A stretch of 57,876 bases of DNA, taken from CAYVFC01 sp964450715 (GTDB lineage Bacteria > Myxococcota_A > Polyangia > Polyangiales > JAFGIB01). The stretch covers positions 1 to 57,876 of the forward strand of contig CAYVFC010000038.1 in assembly GCA_964450715.1 (NCBI GenBank), in the 5' to 3' direction. The notes under the pieces are model-generated. The model did no database searches, was not told the DNA's origin, and saw only the letters and a program-made list of their open reading frames with translations. Both the position numbers and the translations under genes were made by a program. Every line of letters starts with the position of its first letter. Within the stretch, counting starts at the first letter, position 1. This document shows positions 23,913-32,133 of the stretch, in pieces.

Positions 23913-26387
23913 TCACTGCTGCTCGTCGCTCGCACCCTGCAGACCTCCCAGCTGCTCCATCACGAAGTCCCCCGTATCGAGCACGTCGGGAGGGGTGGCC
24001 ATCTCGGTGGGCTCGGTGCCTTCCAGGAAGACCTCTTCCATGGCGCCCTCCATCCCCTCGTAAGCGAGCAGGCCGCTGGCCGGATCGATACGAGCGGTGG
24101 TGATCCCACTCGGCACCGGGAACTGTACCACCGGCCGATCGCCAACCGCCGCGCGGGTCACCTCCACCCAGATGGGCAGCGCCGTCTTGGAGCCGCTCTC
24201 CCCCTTGCCCAGCGGTCTATGATCGTCAAATCCGACCCAGACCCCGGCCACCACCTCGGGGGTGTAGCCCACGAACCAGGCGTCGCGCGCGTTGTTGCTG
24301 GTTCCCGTCTTGCCGCCGGCCGGCCGGTGCAGCTGCCGCGCGGCGCGGCCCGTGCCCTCTTGCACCACCGAGGTCAGCAGGCTGGTCACCAAGTAGGCGA
24401 CGGCGGGCGTGAGCACCTGCCGCGGCGGCTCGCTCGGTGGTAGCTTCACCGCCTTGCCGCGCGAATCTCTGATCGCCTTGACCTCGCGCAGGGGCATCCA
24501 GCGGCCGCCCGCGGCAAAGGTCGCGTAGGCGTTCACCAGCTCCAGGAGCCTGACACCGCTCGCGCCCAGCCCGATAGCCAGCGAGGGATCCAGCTGGGTG
24601 GTGATGCCCAGCTGCCGGGCCAGATCCACCACGGCGACCGGATCGACCTCCTTGGTCAGGCGCACCGCTACCAGGTTGATGGATTGCGCCAGCGCCTGGC
24701 GCAGGCGCACGGCCCCCTGGTAGTTCCAGGTCTCGTAGTTCTCCGGCTTCCACTCGTCGAACACCTCGGGTGCGTCCAACACCAGGCTGGCGGGCGTGAA
24801 GCGCCCGTCGCGCATCGCCAGAGCGTAAACGATGGGCTTGAAGGCGCTGCCGGGTTGCCGAACCGCCTGGGTGGCGCGATCGAAACCGAACACGGCCTGA
24901 TCGCCGCCCACCAGGGCCAGCACCTCGCGGGTTCTGGGGTCGATGATCACCGCCGCTCCCTGTGGCCCTAGCTCCAGCCGCGCCATGGCCGGCTCGTCGT
25001 CCCCGGCGGTCTGCTGGATGGAGACCCGGACCCGGGCCCCCTTCTCCGCGAAGCGGCTGGCGGGCAGGTTTTCCGGATTAAAGCGCCTGACGTCCTTCAG
25101 GCTGGCCGTCGCGCGCTGCCCGCCCACGTCCAGCTCGATGACGCCGTGCGCGTCGTCCGTTCCGATGACCACCGCGTCATAGGTACGCCCCACCACCAGC
25201 CGCTTGACCCGCTTACCCGGTTCGCGCTTCTTGTCCGGCGCCCGCAGCGGCCCGCGCAGCTTCTGCCGCTTGTCGATCTTCGCGAGCCCCTCGCGCAATG
25301 CGTTCCGCACCGCAAGCTGTAGATCGGCGTCGACCGTGGTGGTGACGGTGTATCCGCCTTCGCGCGCGCCCTGCTTTCCCAGCAGCTGCTCCAGCTGCCT
25401 GCGCGTCGTAACCACCACCTCGGGAGCGCGTTCGGGCGGGCGCTTGCGCCCGACCAGCTTGAGCTCGGCTTTGCGCGCGGCGCGGATGTCGGCCAGGGGC
25501 AAATCGTTCCAGTAGACGTCGCGCTTGGCCTCCAGCTGGTTCAGCACGTATTGCTGCCGGCGGCGGGCGGCCTGCGGATGATCGAGGGGAGAGAACTTGG
25601 ACGGCGCCTTGGGAATGCCCGCCAGCATACTGGCCTCGGCCAGGTCGAGCTGCTCCACGTCCTTGCCGAAAAAGTACTGGCTGGCCTCCTGCACGCCGTA
25701 GCGGCCGTGGCCGAAGCATATATGATTCAAATAGAGGTAGAGGATCTCGTCCTTGGAAAGCTTCTGCTCCAGCCGCCGCGCCAGGATCAACTCCTTGATC
25801 TTCCGCTCGATGGTACGCTCCGGGGTCAGCAGAATGTTCTTGACGATCTGTTGGGTCACCGTGCTGGCGCCCTGCATGGCCTTGCGACTCAGGATGTCGC
25901 GGAACAGCGCCCGGGCGATGCCCGCGTAATCCAGCCCCTGGTGCCGGTAGAAGTCCGCGTCCTCCGCGGCCAGCACCGACAGCACCAGCACCCGCGGGAC
26001 GCGCGACATGGGCACCACCGTGCGCCGCTCCTTGAACAGCTCCGACAGCAGCCGTCCTCTCCGGTCCAGGATGCGGGTGGTCTGCGGCGGCTGGTACTGC
26101 TTCAGGGCCTCGACCGTGGGCAGATCGCGCGAGTAATAGGAGAGCGTGGCCATGGCCGCGAAAACGCCGAGCGACCCCAGGAACAGCGCCACCGCCAACA
26201 GGCGGACGAACAGCGCCCGGCGGCCACGCTTCTTTGTGGTCTTTTTCCTGTTCTTACGCGCGTTTCCGCCGCCCCGGCCGCTCGACGCGCCACCGCCGGT
26301 GCCCTGCGCGGTCTTGCCGGCGCTCGCCCCGGACGAGGACTTCTTGCCGGCCGGTGGTCTGCCGGAGGCTGTTCTACGGGTTGCCAT
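23913..26387 (-). CDS. Class A penicillin-binding protein (PBP1A type)
   Basis: This 824-aa enzyme polymerises and cross-links peptidoglycan. A basic, Gly/Lys-rich cytoplasmic tail (1-58) precedes one membrane helix (about 60-82). The GT51 glycosyltransferase domain has catalytic Glu142 (AAEDADFYRHQG) and QGASTVTQQIVKN. An OB-like insert (about 375-470, with a Lys/Arg-rich loop) separates it from the transpeptidase domain, which has SxxK at 514-517 (GSAFKPI), SIN at 569-571 and KTG at 693-695. The tail ends in acidic residues. The ATG at 26387 is at the natural start. All catalytic motifs are intact. Confidence 0.96.
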   Translation of the reverse strand: MATRRTASGRPPAGKKSSSGASAGKTAQGTGGGASSGRGGGNARKNRKKTTKKRGRRALFVRLLAVALFLGSLGVFAAMATLSYYSRDLPTVEALKQYQPPQTTRILDRRGRLLSELFKERRTVVPMSRVPRVLVLSVLAAEDADFYRHQGLDYAGIARALFRDILSRKAMQGASTVTQQIVKNILLTPERTIERKIKELILARRLEQKLSKDEILYLYLNHICFGHGRYGVQEASQYFFGKDVEQLDLAEASMLAGIPKAPSKFSPLDHPQAARRRQQYVLNQLEAKRDVYWNDLPLADIRAARKAELKLVGRKRPPERAPEVVVTTRRQLEQLLGKQGAREGGYTVTTTVDADLQLAVRNALREGLAKIDKRQKLRGPLRAPDKKREPGKRVKRLVVGRTYDAVVIGTDDAHGVIELDVGGQRATASLKDVRRFNPENLPASRFAEKGARVRVSIQQTAGDDEPAMARLELGPQGAAVIIDPRTREVLALVGGDQAVFGFDRATQAVRQPGSAFKPIVYALAMRDGRFTPASLVLDAPEVFDEWKPENYETWNYQGAVRLRQALAQSINLVAVRLTKEVDPVAVVDLARQLGITTQLDPSLAIGLGASGVRLLELVNAYATFAAGGRWMPLREVKAIRDSRGKAVKLPPSEPPRQVLTPAVAYLVTSLLTSVVQEGTGRAARQLHRPAGGKTGTSNNARDAWFVGYTPEVVAGVWVGFDDHRPLGKGESGSKTALPIWVEVTRAAVGDRPVVQFPVPSGITTARIDPASGLLAYEGMEGAMEEVFLEGTEPTEMATPPDVLDTGDFVMEQLGGLQGASDEQQ

Positions 26388-26561
26388 GCGAATCGCTCGC
26401 TATCCTCACACGATGCAGCGATAGGTCAAGCGGAGGGCCCGCGGCCCTCGCCCGCTCGGGGAGCGGAGCTTCCGGCCCCGCGCGCCGAAAAAATTGCGGA
26501 GCTGCGCGGCGCAGCCGTGATAGCCTACGGATCCCCATAGCCACGATAGGGAGGGAAAACA
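26388..26561. promoter_or_regulatory. Divergent promoter region upstream of AOR operon
   Basis: 174 bases lie between the divergent PBP and AOR genes. A GC-rich hairpin-prone stretch (GGGCCCGCGGCCC near 26437-26449) is visible. GGGAGGG before 26562 is the AOR ribosome binding site. I could not recognise a molybdenum- or tungsten-cofactor riboswitch, though one would be plausible. Confidence 0.3.
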
Positions 26562-28298
26562 ATGGAGACCATCGTACGAATTGACATGGGCGCCGAGGGT
26601 GGACCCCTGATCAGCAAGGAGCCGCTCGGCGGGTACGCCGGTCTGGGAGGCCGGGCGCTGACCTCCAAGGTCGTTTCCAGCGAGGTGCCGCCGCTTTGCC
26701 ATCCGCTGGGGCCGGAGAACAAGCTGGTGATCGCACCCGGGTTGCTGAGCGGCACGGCAGCGGCCATGTCGGGGCGCATCTCGGTGGGCTGCAAGAGCCC
26801 GCTGACCGGAGGGATCAAGGAGGCCAACTCGGGCGGGCAAGCCGCCCAGGTGATGGCCAAGCTGGGCTACGCCGCCATCATCCTGGAGGGTAAGCCCAAG
26901 AACGACGAGCTGTACCGCGTCTTCGTCACCGCCGACGACGTCAAGATCGAAGCGGACAACAGCCTGAAGATGCTGCCCAACTACGACCTGGTCGAAAAGA
27001 TGAAACAGGTTTACGGCGACAAGATCGCCTGTATCTGCATCGGTCCGGCGGGCGAGATGAAGATGGCCGCCGCCTCCATCGCCTGCACCGACATGGAGCT
27101 CAGGCCCACGCGTCACGCCGGGCGCGGCGGGGTAGGCGCGGTGATGGGCTCCAAGGGCGTGAAAGCCATCGTGCTGGACGAGTCGAACGTGAAGGTGCGA
27201 AGCCCCAAGGACCCGGAGAAGTTCAAGGCCGCCAATAAGGTCTTCGTGCAGGGCCTGAAGTCGCACCCGGTCACCGGGCAGGGCCTTCCCGCCTATGGCA
27301 CCAACGTACTTACCAACATCGTCAACGAGTCGGGAGGCTATCCCACCAACAATTTCCAGAAGGGCCAGTTCGAGGGCGCGGCCAAGATCAGCGGCGAGAC
27401 CCAGGCCGAGCTGGAGACCAAGCGGGGCGGCAAGGCCACCCACGGCTGCCACCGGGGCTGCGTCATCGAGTGCTCGGGCATCTTCAACGACAAGGACGGC
27501 AACTTCCTGACCAAGCAGCCCGAGTACGAGACGGTCTGGGCCCACGGTGCCAACTGCGGCATCGACGACCTGGACGCCATCGCCATGCTCGATTTCCTGG
27601 ACGATAACTACGGCCTGGACACCATCGAGATGGGGGCGACGGTGGGCGTGGCCATGGAGGCGGGCCTGGCCAGCTTCGGGGATGCCGAGGGCGCCATCAA
27701 TCTGATCAAGGAAGTGGGCAAGGGCACCCCGCTGGGCCGGGTGTTGGGCAACGGGGCAGCGGTGACCGCCAAGGTTTACGGGGTGGAGCGCGCCCCGGTG
27801 GTCAAGGGTCAGGCCATGCCCGCCTATGATCCGCGGGCGGTCACCGGTATCGGCGTCACCTATGCCACCTCGCCCATGGGCGCGGACCACACGGCCGGGT
27901 ACGCGGTGGCGACCAACCTGCTCAAGGTGGGCGGCGACGTCGACCCGCTCAAGGCCGAGGGGCAGATCGAGCTGTCCAGGAACCTGCAGATCGCCACCGC
28001 CGCGGTGGACGCTACCGGGATGTGCCTGTTCATCGCTTTCGCGGTGCTGGACCAACCCGAGACCTTCCAGGCGCTGATCGACATGCTGAACGCCTGCTAC
28101 GGCCTGAGCCTGGATGCGGACGGGGTGTCAGCGCTGGGCAAGTCGATCCTGACCATGGAGCGGGAGTTCAACCAGGCGGCAGGGCTGACCGCCAAGCATG
28201 ACCGGCTGCCGGGCTACTTCTACAGGGAAGCGCTCCCACCCCATAACATCACCTTCCAGATCGAGGAAAAGGAGCTGGACAAAGTCTTCAACTGGTGA
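26562..28298 (+). CDS. Tungsten-dependent aldehyde:ferredoxin oxidoreductase family protein
   Basis: The product is 578 aa. It follows the AOR family: an N-terminal pterin-binding domain (GGYAGLGGRAL; GRISVGCKSPLTGG) and a [4Fe-4S] site with Cys near 296, 300 and 304 (HGCHRGCVIEC) and the distant Cys in DATGMC near 487. PTRHAGRGGVGAVMGSKGVKAI is a strong family signature. Such enzymes oxidise aldehydes to acids using a tungsten bis-pterin cofactor and ferredoxin, typically in anaerobes. The next genes encode an unknown protein, a MoaD/ThiS-like carrier and an E1-like enzyme. The exact aldehyde is unknown; assignment to AOR, GOR or an uncharacterised subgroup needs a tree. Confidence 0.92.
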   Translation: METIVRIDMGAEGGPLISKEPLGGYAGLGGRALTSKVVSSEVPPLCHPLGPENKLVIAPGLLSGTAAAMSGRISVGCKSPLTGGIKEANSGGQAAQVMAKLGYAAIILEGKPKNDELYRVFVTADDVKIEADNSLKMLPNYDLVEKMKQVYGDKIACICIGPAGEMKMAAASIACTDMELRPTRHAGRGGVGAVMGSKGVKAIVLDESNVKVRSPKDPEKFKAANKVFVQGLKSHPVTGQGLPAYGTNVLTNIVNESGGYPTNNFQKGQFEGAAKISGETQAELETKRGGKATHGCHRGCVIECSGIFNDKDGNFLTKQPEYETVWAHGANCGIDDLDAIAMLDFLDDNYGLDTIEMGATVGVAMEAGLASFGDAEGAINLIKEVGKGTPLGRVLGNGAAVTAKVYGVERAPVVKGQAMPAYDPRAVTGIGVTYATSPMGADHTAGYAVATNLLKVGGDVDPLKAEGQIELSRNLQIATAAVDATGMCLFIAFAVLDQPETFQALIDMLNACYGLSLDADGVSALGKSILTMEREFNQAAGLTAKHDRLPGYFYREALPPHNITFQIEEKELDKVFNW

Positions 28299-28951
28299 AG
28301 ATGAAACAGCCCGAGGCGCAGCAGGTGCGGATCGCGCCGCTACTGCTGACGGTCGACCGGAAAGCGCTCGCGGGGCTGTTCGCCCTGCTACAACGCGGCT
28401 TCTGGCTCGAGCTACAGGTGGGCGTTACTGTGAACGAGCTGCTGCTGGGACAGCTCGGCCTGTCCGCCGATTACGTGAGCGGTTGCATCAGTACCGTGAT
28501 CCTGAACGGCAAGCCGGTCGATGATCTCGACGCGGCAGTGGTCGAGCACGGCGCAACCGTCGCGCTGTCGGGAGCCATGCCGGGGCTGATGGGCGCGGTT
28601 TTAAGGAGCGGAAGCATCCTGGCCTCGTTCCGCAGCACCATCAGCCACCGTGAAGGAGATCCGGCCCGGCACGCCGGCACCGGCCGGGTTCGGTTCAAGC
28701 TCTTCAACAGGGTCATGAAAGAGCTCGGCCCCACCTTCCTGCAGAGGGGTATCTTGCTGGAGCCCGGACCGTTGGCCGAGCTTATCGCTTCCTGGCACGC
28801 CACCGGCGCCGGCACCCCGCGGGCGGACGGCCCGGCCGGTTTCCGCTCGGCCGCCCTAGACGGGCAGCCGATTCGGTTCGAGCGTCTGGGGGATGCGGAG
28901 GCCTTTGCGGGCGCCGATCTGGTCTGTCTGTCAGTGGAGAGCGACGCATGA
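28295..28951 (+). CDS. AOR-operon protein of unknown function
   Basis: The product is 218 aa. The GTG start overlaps the AOR stop (GTGA) and an ATG follows at 28301. Residues about 10-100 run like a divergent ubiquitin-like/ThiS fold (LQVGVTVNELLLGQLGLSAD, ILNGKPVDDLDAAVVEHGAT, VALSGAMPGLMG); this resemblance is my inference. The second half (about 115-215) is unrelated to anything I know, with few Cys. The stop overlaps the next ATG (ATGA), so all three genes are translationally coupled. The tight linkage suggests a role in cofactor delivery or as a scaffold for the AOR. Confidence 0.6.
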   Translation: MKMKQPEAQQVRIAPLLLTVDRKALAGLFALLQRGFWLELQVGVTVNELLLGQLGLSADYVSGCISTVILNGKPVDDLDAAVVEHGATVALSGAMPGLMGAVLRSGSILASFRSTISHREGDPARHAGTGRVRFKLFNRVMKELGPTFLQRGILLEPGPLAELIASWHATGAGTPRADGPAGFRSAALDGQPIRFERLGDAEAFAGADLVCLSVESDA

Positions 28952-29172
28952 AGATACGGATCAAGCTGTTCGCCACACTGCGCGAGGGCCGTTTCGAGGA
29001 GAGGGTCGAGGACTTGACGACCGGCTCCACGGTGGCGACGGTCATCGAGTCGCTGCGCATCCCGGACCGAGAGGTGAAGATCATTTTCGTCAACAACCGC
29101 CACGCCGGCCGGGAGAAACCGCTGCAGGAGGGCGACACGCTCGCCCTGTTTCCCCCCATCGGCGGGGGCTAA
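28948..29172 (+). CDS. MoaD/ThiS-family ubiquitin-like sulfur carrier
   Basis: The product is 74 aa with the beta-grasp pattern KIRIKLFATLRE, VATVIESLRIPD, VKIIFVNNRH, GDTLALFPPIGGG. The C-terminal Gly-Gly is the site adenylated and thiocarboxylated by an E1-like enzyme, encoded at 29320. It likely supplies sulfur for the dithiolene of the tungstopterin used by the adjacent AOR; a dedicated copy in AOR operons is known in several lineages. The ATGA overlap with the upstream gene indicates coupled translation. Confidence 0.9.
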   Translation: MKIRIKLFATLREGRFEERVEDLTTGSTVATVIESLRIPDREVKIIFVNNRHAGREKPLQEGDTLALFPPIGGG

Positions 29173-29180
29173 GAGCCGGT

Positions 29181-29307
29181 TGTCATCTCGGACAAAGTGA
29201 TGTGTCATCTCGGAAGCGTCATCTCGAACGAAGTGAGAGATCTCGATCGGAAACGAGATTTCTCCCTTCGGTCGAAATGACATGGATTCGCCTTCGATCG
29301 AAATGAC
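29181..29307. repeat. Composite REP-like palindrome, GTCATTTCGA family, copy 2
   Basis: A full palindrome at 29218-29282 (GTCATCTCGAACGAAGTGAG on the left, CCCTTCGGTCGAAATGACA on the right) is flanked by partial half-sites at 29181 (TGTCATCTCGGACAAAGTGA) and 29288-29307 (TTCGCCTTCGATCGAAATGA). It interrupts the AOR operon between the sulfur carrier and the E1-like gene. Confidence 0.8.
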
Positions 29308-29319
29308 GCGGGTGCTGCC

Positions 29320-30162
29320 ATGGAGAACGCCGGTTCGGGATCGGAAAAACAGCTGGAGCAGTGGCTGCGCTCGCGCGCCCGGGACGGCTTCTTCACCTGG
29401 GCGGACGAGCTGGAGGCCGCGAGCCGGTTCGAGCTCACGGTAAGAGCGGTCGAGGCGGTCGCGCTCGACCGCGATCTGCTGCCGTTGCGCTACCAGCGAA
29501 ACACCAAGTGCTTCGACGCCCAACAGCAGCTACGCCTGCTCCGCAGCAGCGTGGCCGTGGTCGGCTGCGGAGGGTTAGGCGGCTATTTGGTTGAAACGTT
29601 GTCGCGTCTCGGCGTGGGCAAGCTGACCGTCATCGACCCCGACCGCTTCGAGGAGCACAACCTCAACCGGCAGTTGCTCTGCTCACTCGACGAGCTAGGC
29701 GCGGCCAAGGTCGCGGTCGCCCGGAAACGGGTGGCGGCGGTCAATCCCGCGGTCGAGCTGGTACCCGTGCAGGAGGCCTTCGACGAACAGAGCGGCGAGA
29801 GGCTGCTCGGCGGCCACGACGCGGTGGCCGACGCGCTCGACAACATTGCCCTGCGGTTGAAACTGGCGGATGTCTGCGCCCGACTCGACATTCCCTTGGT
29901 TCACGGGAGCATCGGCGGGTTCTATGGCCAGGTGACGGTGCAGCTGCCGGGCGGCGACGGTCTGAAGAAGATCTACGGCGAGGGTGGCGACGGGCGAGGA
30001 ATCGAGGCATTGCTGGGCAATCCGTCGTTTACCCCGGGAGTAGTCGCCTGCATCGAGGCGGCCGAGATCTGCAAGCTGCTGCTCGGCCTGGGTGCACCGT
30101 TGACCGGCCGCTTCCTGCATATCGATCTACTGGCCATGAAGGTGATGGAGGCCGCCCTCTGA
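29320..30162 (+). CDS. E1-like ThiF/MoeB/HesA family adenylyltransferase
   Basis: The product is 280 aa. A helical N-terminal extension (1-70) precedes the adenylation domain. The ATP-binding VVGCGGLGGYLVETLSRLGV lies near 82-101, followed by LTVIDPDRFEEHNLNRQLL and DALDNIALRLKLADVCARLD. It should activate the C-terminal Gly of the adjacent sulfur carrier. The CxxC pairs that bind structural zinc in many MoeB/ThiF proteins are absent; scattered single Cys (e.g. VVACIEAAEICK) remain. The start ATG has only a weak ribosome binding site and follows the palindrome at 29181-29307. Confidence 0.88.
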   Translation: MENAGSGSEKQLEQWLRSRARDGFFTWADELEAASRFELTVRAVEAVALDRDLLPLRYQRNTKCFDAQQQLRLLRSSVAVVGCGGLGGYLVETLSRLGVGKLTVIDPDRFEEHNLNRQLLCSLDELGAAKVAVARKRVAAVNPAVELVPVQEAFDEQSGERLLGGHDAVADALDNIALRLKLADVCARLDIPLVHGSIGGFYGQVTVQLPGGDGLKKIYGEGGDGRGIEALLGNPSFTPGVVACIEAAEICKLLLGLGAPLTGRFLHIDLLAMKVMEAAL

Positions 30163-30197
30163 CACGAACGGAAATTATCGTCCCGAGCAAATTGAAG

Positions 30198-30263
30198 TGT
30201 CATTTCGACCGCAGGGAGAGATCTCTATCGGGAAAGAGATTTCTCCCTGCGGTCGAAATGACA
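30198..30263. repeat. REP-like palindrome, GTCATTTCGA family, copy 3
   Basis: TGTCATTTCGACCGCAGGGA and TCCCTGCGGTCGAAATGACA are perfect 20-bp inverted arms around AGAGATCT...AGAGATTTC. This is the best-conserved copy. It sits between the convergent E1-like and trmH genes and could terminate both transcripts. Confidence 0.85.
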
Positions 30264-30286
30264 TCACGAGCGAAACGGATACGCCG

Positions 30287-30991
30287 CTATACTCGCCCCT
30301 GTCTCCTGACGTGCTCGGCCACGATGCTCTGCGCGCGGTCCACCGATAACATCATGTAGCGGGCGCGCAGCTGCTCGCGACGTTGCTCGGACAGGTCGCC
30401 AGCGCGGCCACGGGCGGCGGCATGCAGGGTGATGGCGGCGGCGACCGATACGTTCAGGCTCTCGACGAAACCGCGCATGGGCACCGAGCAGGTCCCGTCG
30501 GCCAGCTCTCGCAGGTCACTGCTGACGCCCTGGTGCTCGTTGCCAAAGGCGATGGCCAGGCGCGGGGCCGCCTCCGGTAGATCGTCGGGCATGAGCAGAC
30601 CGCCGGGCTGGGCCACGAAGAGCTTGAAGCCGTGGCGACGAAGCGCGGCGACGCACGACTCGGCCGTGCGGTGGCGGTACAGGTCGAGCCAGCGCTCGGC
30701 CCCGGTGGTCACGCGCGCGCTCGCCACGAAGGGCTCCTCGCCCTCGACGATCTGCACCTGCTGGATTCCGAAGGCGTCGGCCGAGCGCAGCACCGCCGAC
30801 ATGTTATGCGGATCGATGAGCCCGTCGAGCACCACCGTGACCGAGTCGGTCCGGCCGGCGATCACCGCCTCGATGCGCTCCAGCCGCCGCGGGCTGAGCA
30901 TGGGCTCTAGCGCCTCGATCACCACCGGGGCCGGAGCGGGCAAGTCAGCGCCCTCCGAGACCGCCCGGACCTCGGGCAGATCCCTACGCAC
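30287..30991 (-). CDS. trmH: SpoU-family tRNA/rRNA 2'-O-methyltransferase (TrmH-like)
   Basis: The product is 234 aa. It has the three SpoU motifs of the SPOUT knot: DPHNMSAVLRSADAFG (motif 1, with the catalytic Arg), AIAFGNEHQGVS (motif 2) and SVPMRGFVESLNVSVAAAI (motif 3). A C-terminal helical extension with many Arg resembles TrmH, which methylates Gm18 of tRNA, so I name it trmH, though target specificity cannot be proved here. It is the last gene of the ECF sigma operon, 8 bp after the preceding stop. Confidence 0.85.
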   Translation of the reverse strand: MRRDLPEVRAVSEGADLPAPAPVVIEALEPMLSPRRLERIEAVIAGRTDSVTVVLDGLIDPHNMSAVLRSADAFGIQQVQIVEGEEPFVASARVTTGAERWLDLYRHRTAESCVAALRRHGFKLFVAQPGGLLMPDDLPEAAPRLAIAFGNEHQGVSSDLRELADGTCSVPMRGFVESLNVSVAAAITLHAAARGRAGDLSEQRREQLRARYMMLSVDRAQSIVAEHVRRQGRV

Positions 30992-30999
30992 GGCCGGCG

Positions 31000-31512
31000 T
31001 TACTTCTTTTTTCCGGCCGCCCGCGCGCCCGGCTTCTTGGCGCCCACCCGCACTCCGATAACCAGGGTGCCGCCCTCGTATTGCTGTCCGGCCACGAAGA
31101 AGGGCTCGCCCGCTTTGGCCTTGACCTCGAGCAGGGGCAGGTAGTCCTTCTGATTCGGCTTGTTGATAGAGAGCTGCACCTTGCTGCGCCCGTCGGGCAA
31201 CCGCTCGGTCAAGGTGAGCCTCAGGTGTCTTCCGTTGGGTAGCGAGACCTCGAAAGGTTGGTCTTGCTTGAGCTTGATATCCGTGCGGGTGAGTACCTTC
31301 ATGGACTTGAAGGCGCTAAACGGCGGTTTTTTCAACGCGGGAATCTTGGCCAGCTCGGAATCGACCTCTCCGGCCTGCTCGGAGGCGAGCACCACCAGCA
31401 CCTCGCCCGGCACGGTCTCGTCGGCAACCGCTCGCGTATTGCCCAGCAACGCGAACGCCGACAGGACGAAAAAAATGCCCAGTATCCCTTTACCTGTACG
31501 CTTTCCGCTCAT
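31000..31512 (-). CDS. Secreted protein of the ECF sigma operon, unknown function
   Basis: The product is 170 aa. A signal peptide is present: KRTGKG, hydrophobic ILGIFFVLSAFALLG, probable cleavage near AVADE. The mature part is beta-rich (VLVVLASEQAGEVD, HLRLTLTERLPDG) and ends in a Lys/Arg/Gly tail. No Cys and no recognised domain. The start overlaps the anti-sigma stop (4 bp), so it is co-translated and may be part of the envelope response. Confidence 0.65.
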   Translation of the reverse strand: MSGKRTGKGILGIFFVLSAFALLGNTRAVADETVPGEVLVVLASEQAGEVDSELAKIPALKKPPFSAFKSMKVLTRTDIKLKQDQPFEVSLPNGRHLRLTLTERLPDGRSKVQLSINKPNQKDYLPLLEVKAKAGEPFFVAGQQYEGGTLVIGVRVGAKKPGARAAGKKK

Positions 31513-32129
31513 GGCGCTACCGTATCTTGCGGTTCGTCGTTAATCCACACTACCGGTGTCGAAATGCCGTCCGCCAACGCGATCTCGAACACCGTACCGT
31601 TGCTCTCTCCGAAGTCTACCTGCGAGATCTCCGAGTTGGGTGGCTCAGGCTGCTCGGACGGCGGGGCCAGCCCGGGCAGTTGAGCCGTCTTGCCTGGCGC
31701 AGCGACCATGATGGTCTTCTTAGCGCGTCTCCGGTCGGCCTGCGGCTCGTCGTCACCTCCGCCCGGCGAGGCGATTTCGGCGATCACCCCGATAACCACG
31801 GCAGCGGCCACCGCCATGGGCAGCCAGACGTGCGCGCCGCTGGTGCGGAACCTTTCGCGCCAGCTCTGCAGCGACACGACCTGGCCCGCCGCCTGCCCCC
31901 GGTCGCTCACGCCTTCGGTGATCCGCCCATAGAGCGCGTCGAAATCCACCTCGGAAGACATGTCCTCGGCGGCCAGGTTAATGAGATCGTGCAGCTTCTC
32001 GAGCTGCTCGAGCTGCTTCCGGCACTCGGCGCACCCCTGCACGTGCTGCCGCGCCGCGTCCTGGTCGGCGCCGAGCTCCCCGTCGTGGAGCTGCTGAAGT
32101 ACTTCCTCTGTGAGGTGGCCCGGGATCAT
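31509..32129 (-). CDS. Anti-sigma factor with zf-HC2 domain
   Basis: The product is 206 aa. The N-terminal zinc-binding anti-sigma domain (about 1-55) shows HLTEEVLQQLHDGEL and the HxxxCxxC site in HVQGCAECRKQL. A membrane segment (about 102-120, VWLPMAVAAAVVIGVIAEIA) is followed by an extracytoplasmic region of about 85 aa rich in Pro and Glu. It should hold the ECF sigma factor inactive at the inner membrane until an envelope signal. The sigma gene lies 4 bp upstream. Confidence 0.88.
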   Translation of the reverse strand: MIPGHLTEEVLQQLHDGELGADQDAARQHVQGCAECRKQLEQLEKLHDLINLAAEDMSSEVDFDALYGRITEGVSDRGQAAGQVVSLQSWRERFRTSGAHVWLPMAVAAAVVIGVIAEIASPGGGDDEPQADRRRAKKTIMVAAPGKTAQLPGLAPPSEQPEPPNSEISQVDFGESNGTVFEIALADGISTPVVWINDEPQDTVAP

Positions 32130-32133
32130 CGCT

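Noticed and set aside
26388..26561. Molybdenum/tungsten-cofactor riboswitch before the AOR gene
   Set aside because: The leader is short and I could not match the conserved riboswitch core; only a GC-rich hairpin-prone stretch is visible.
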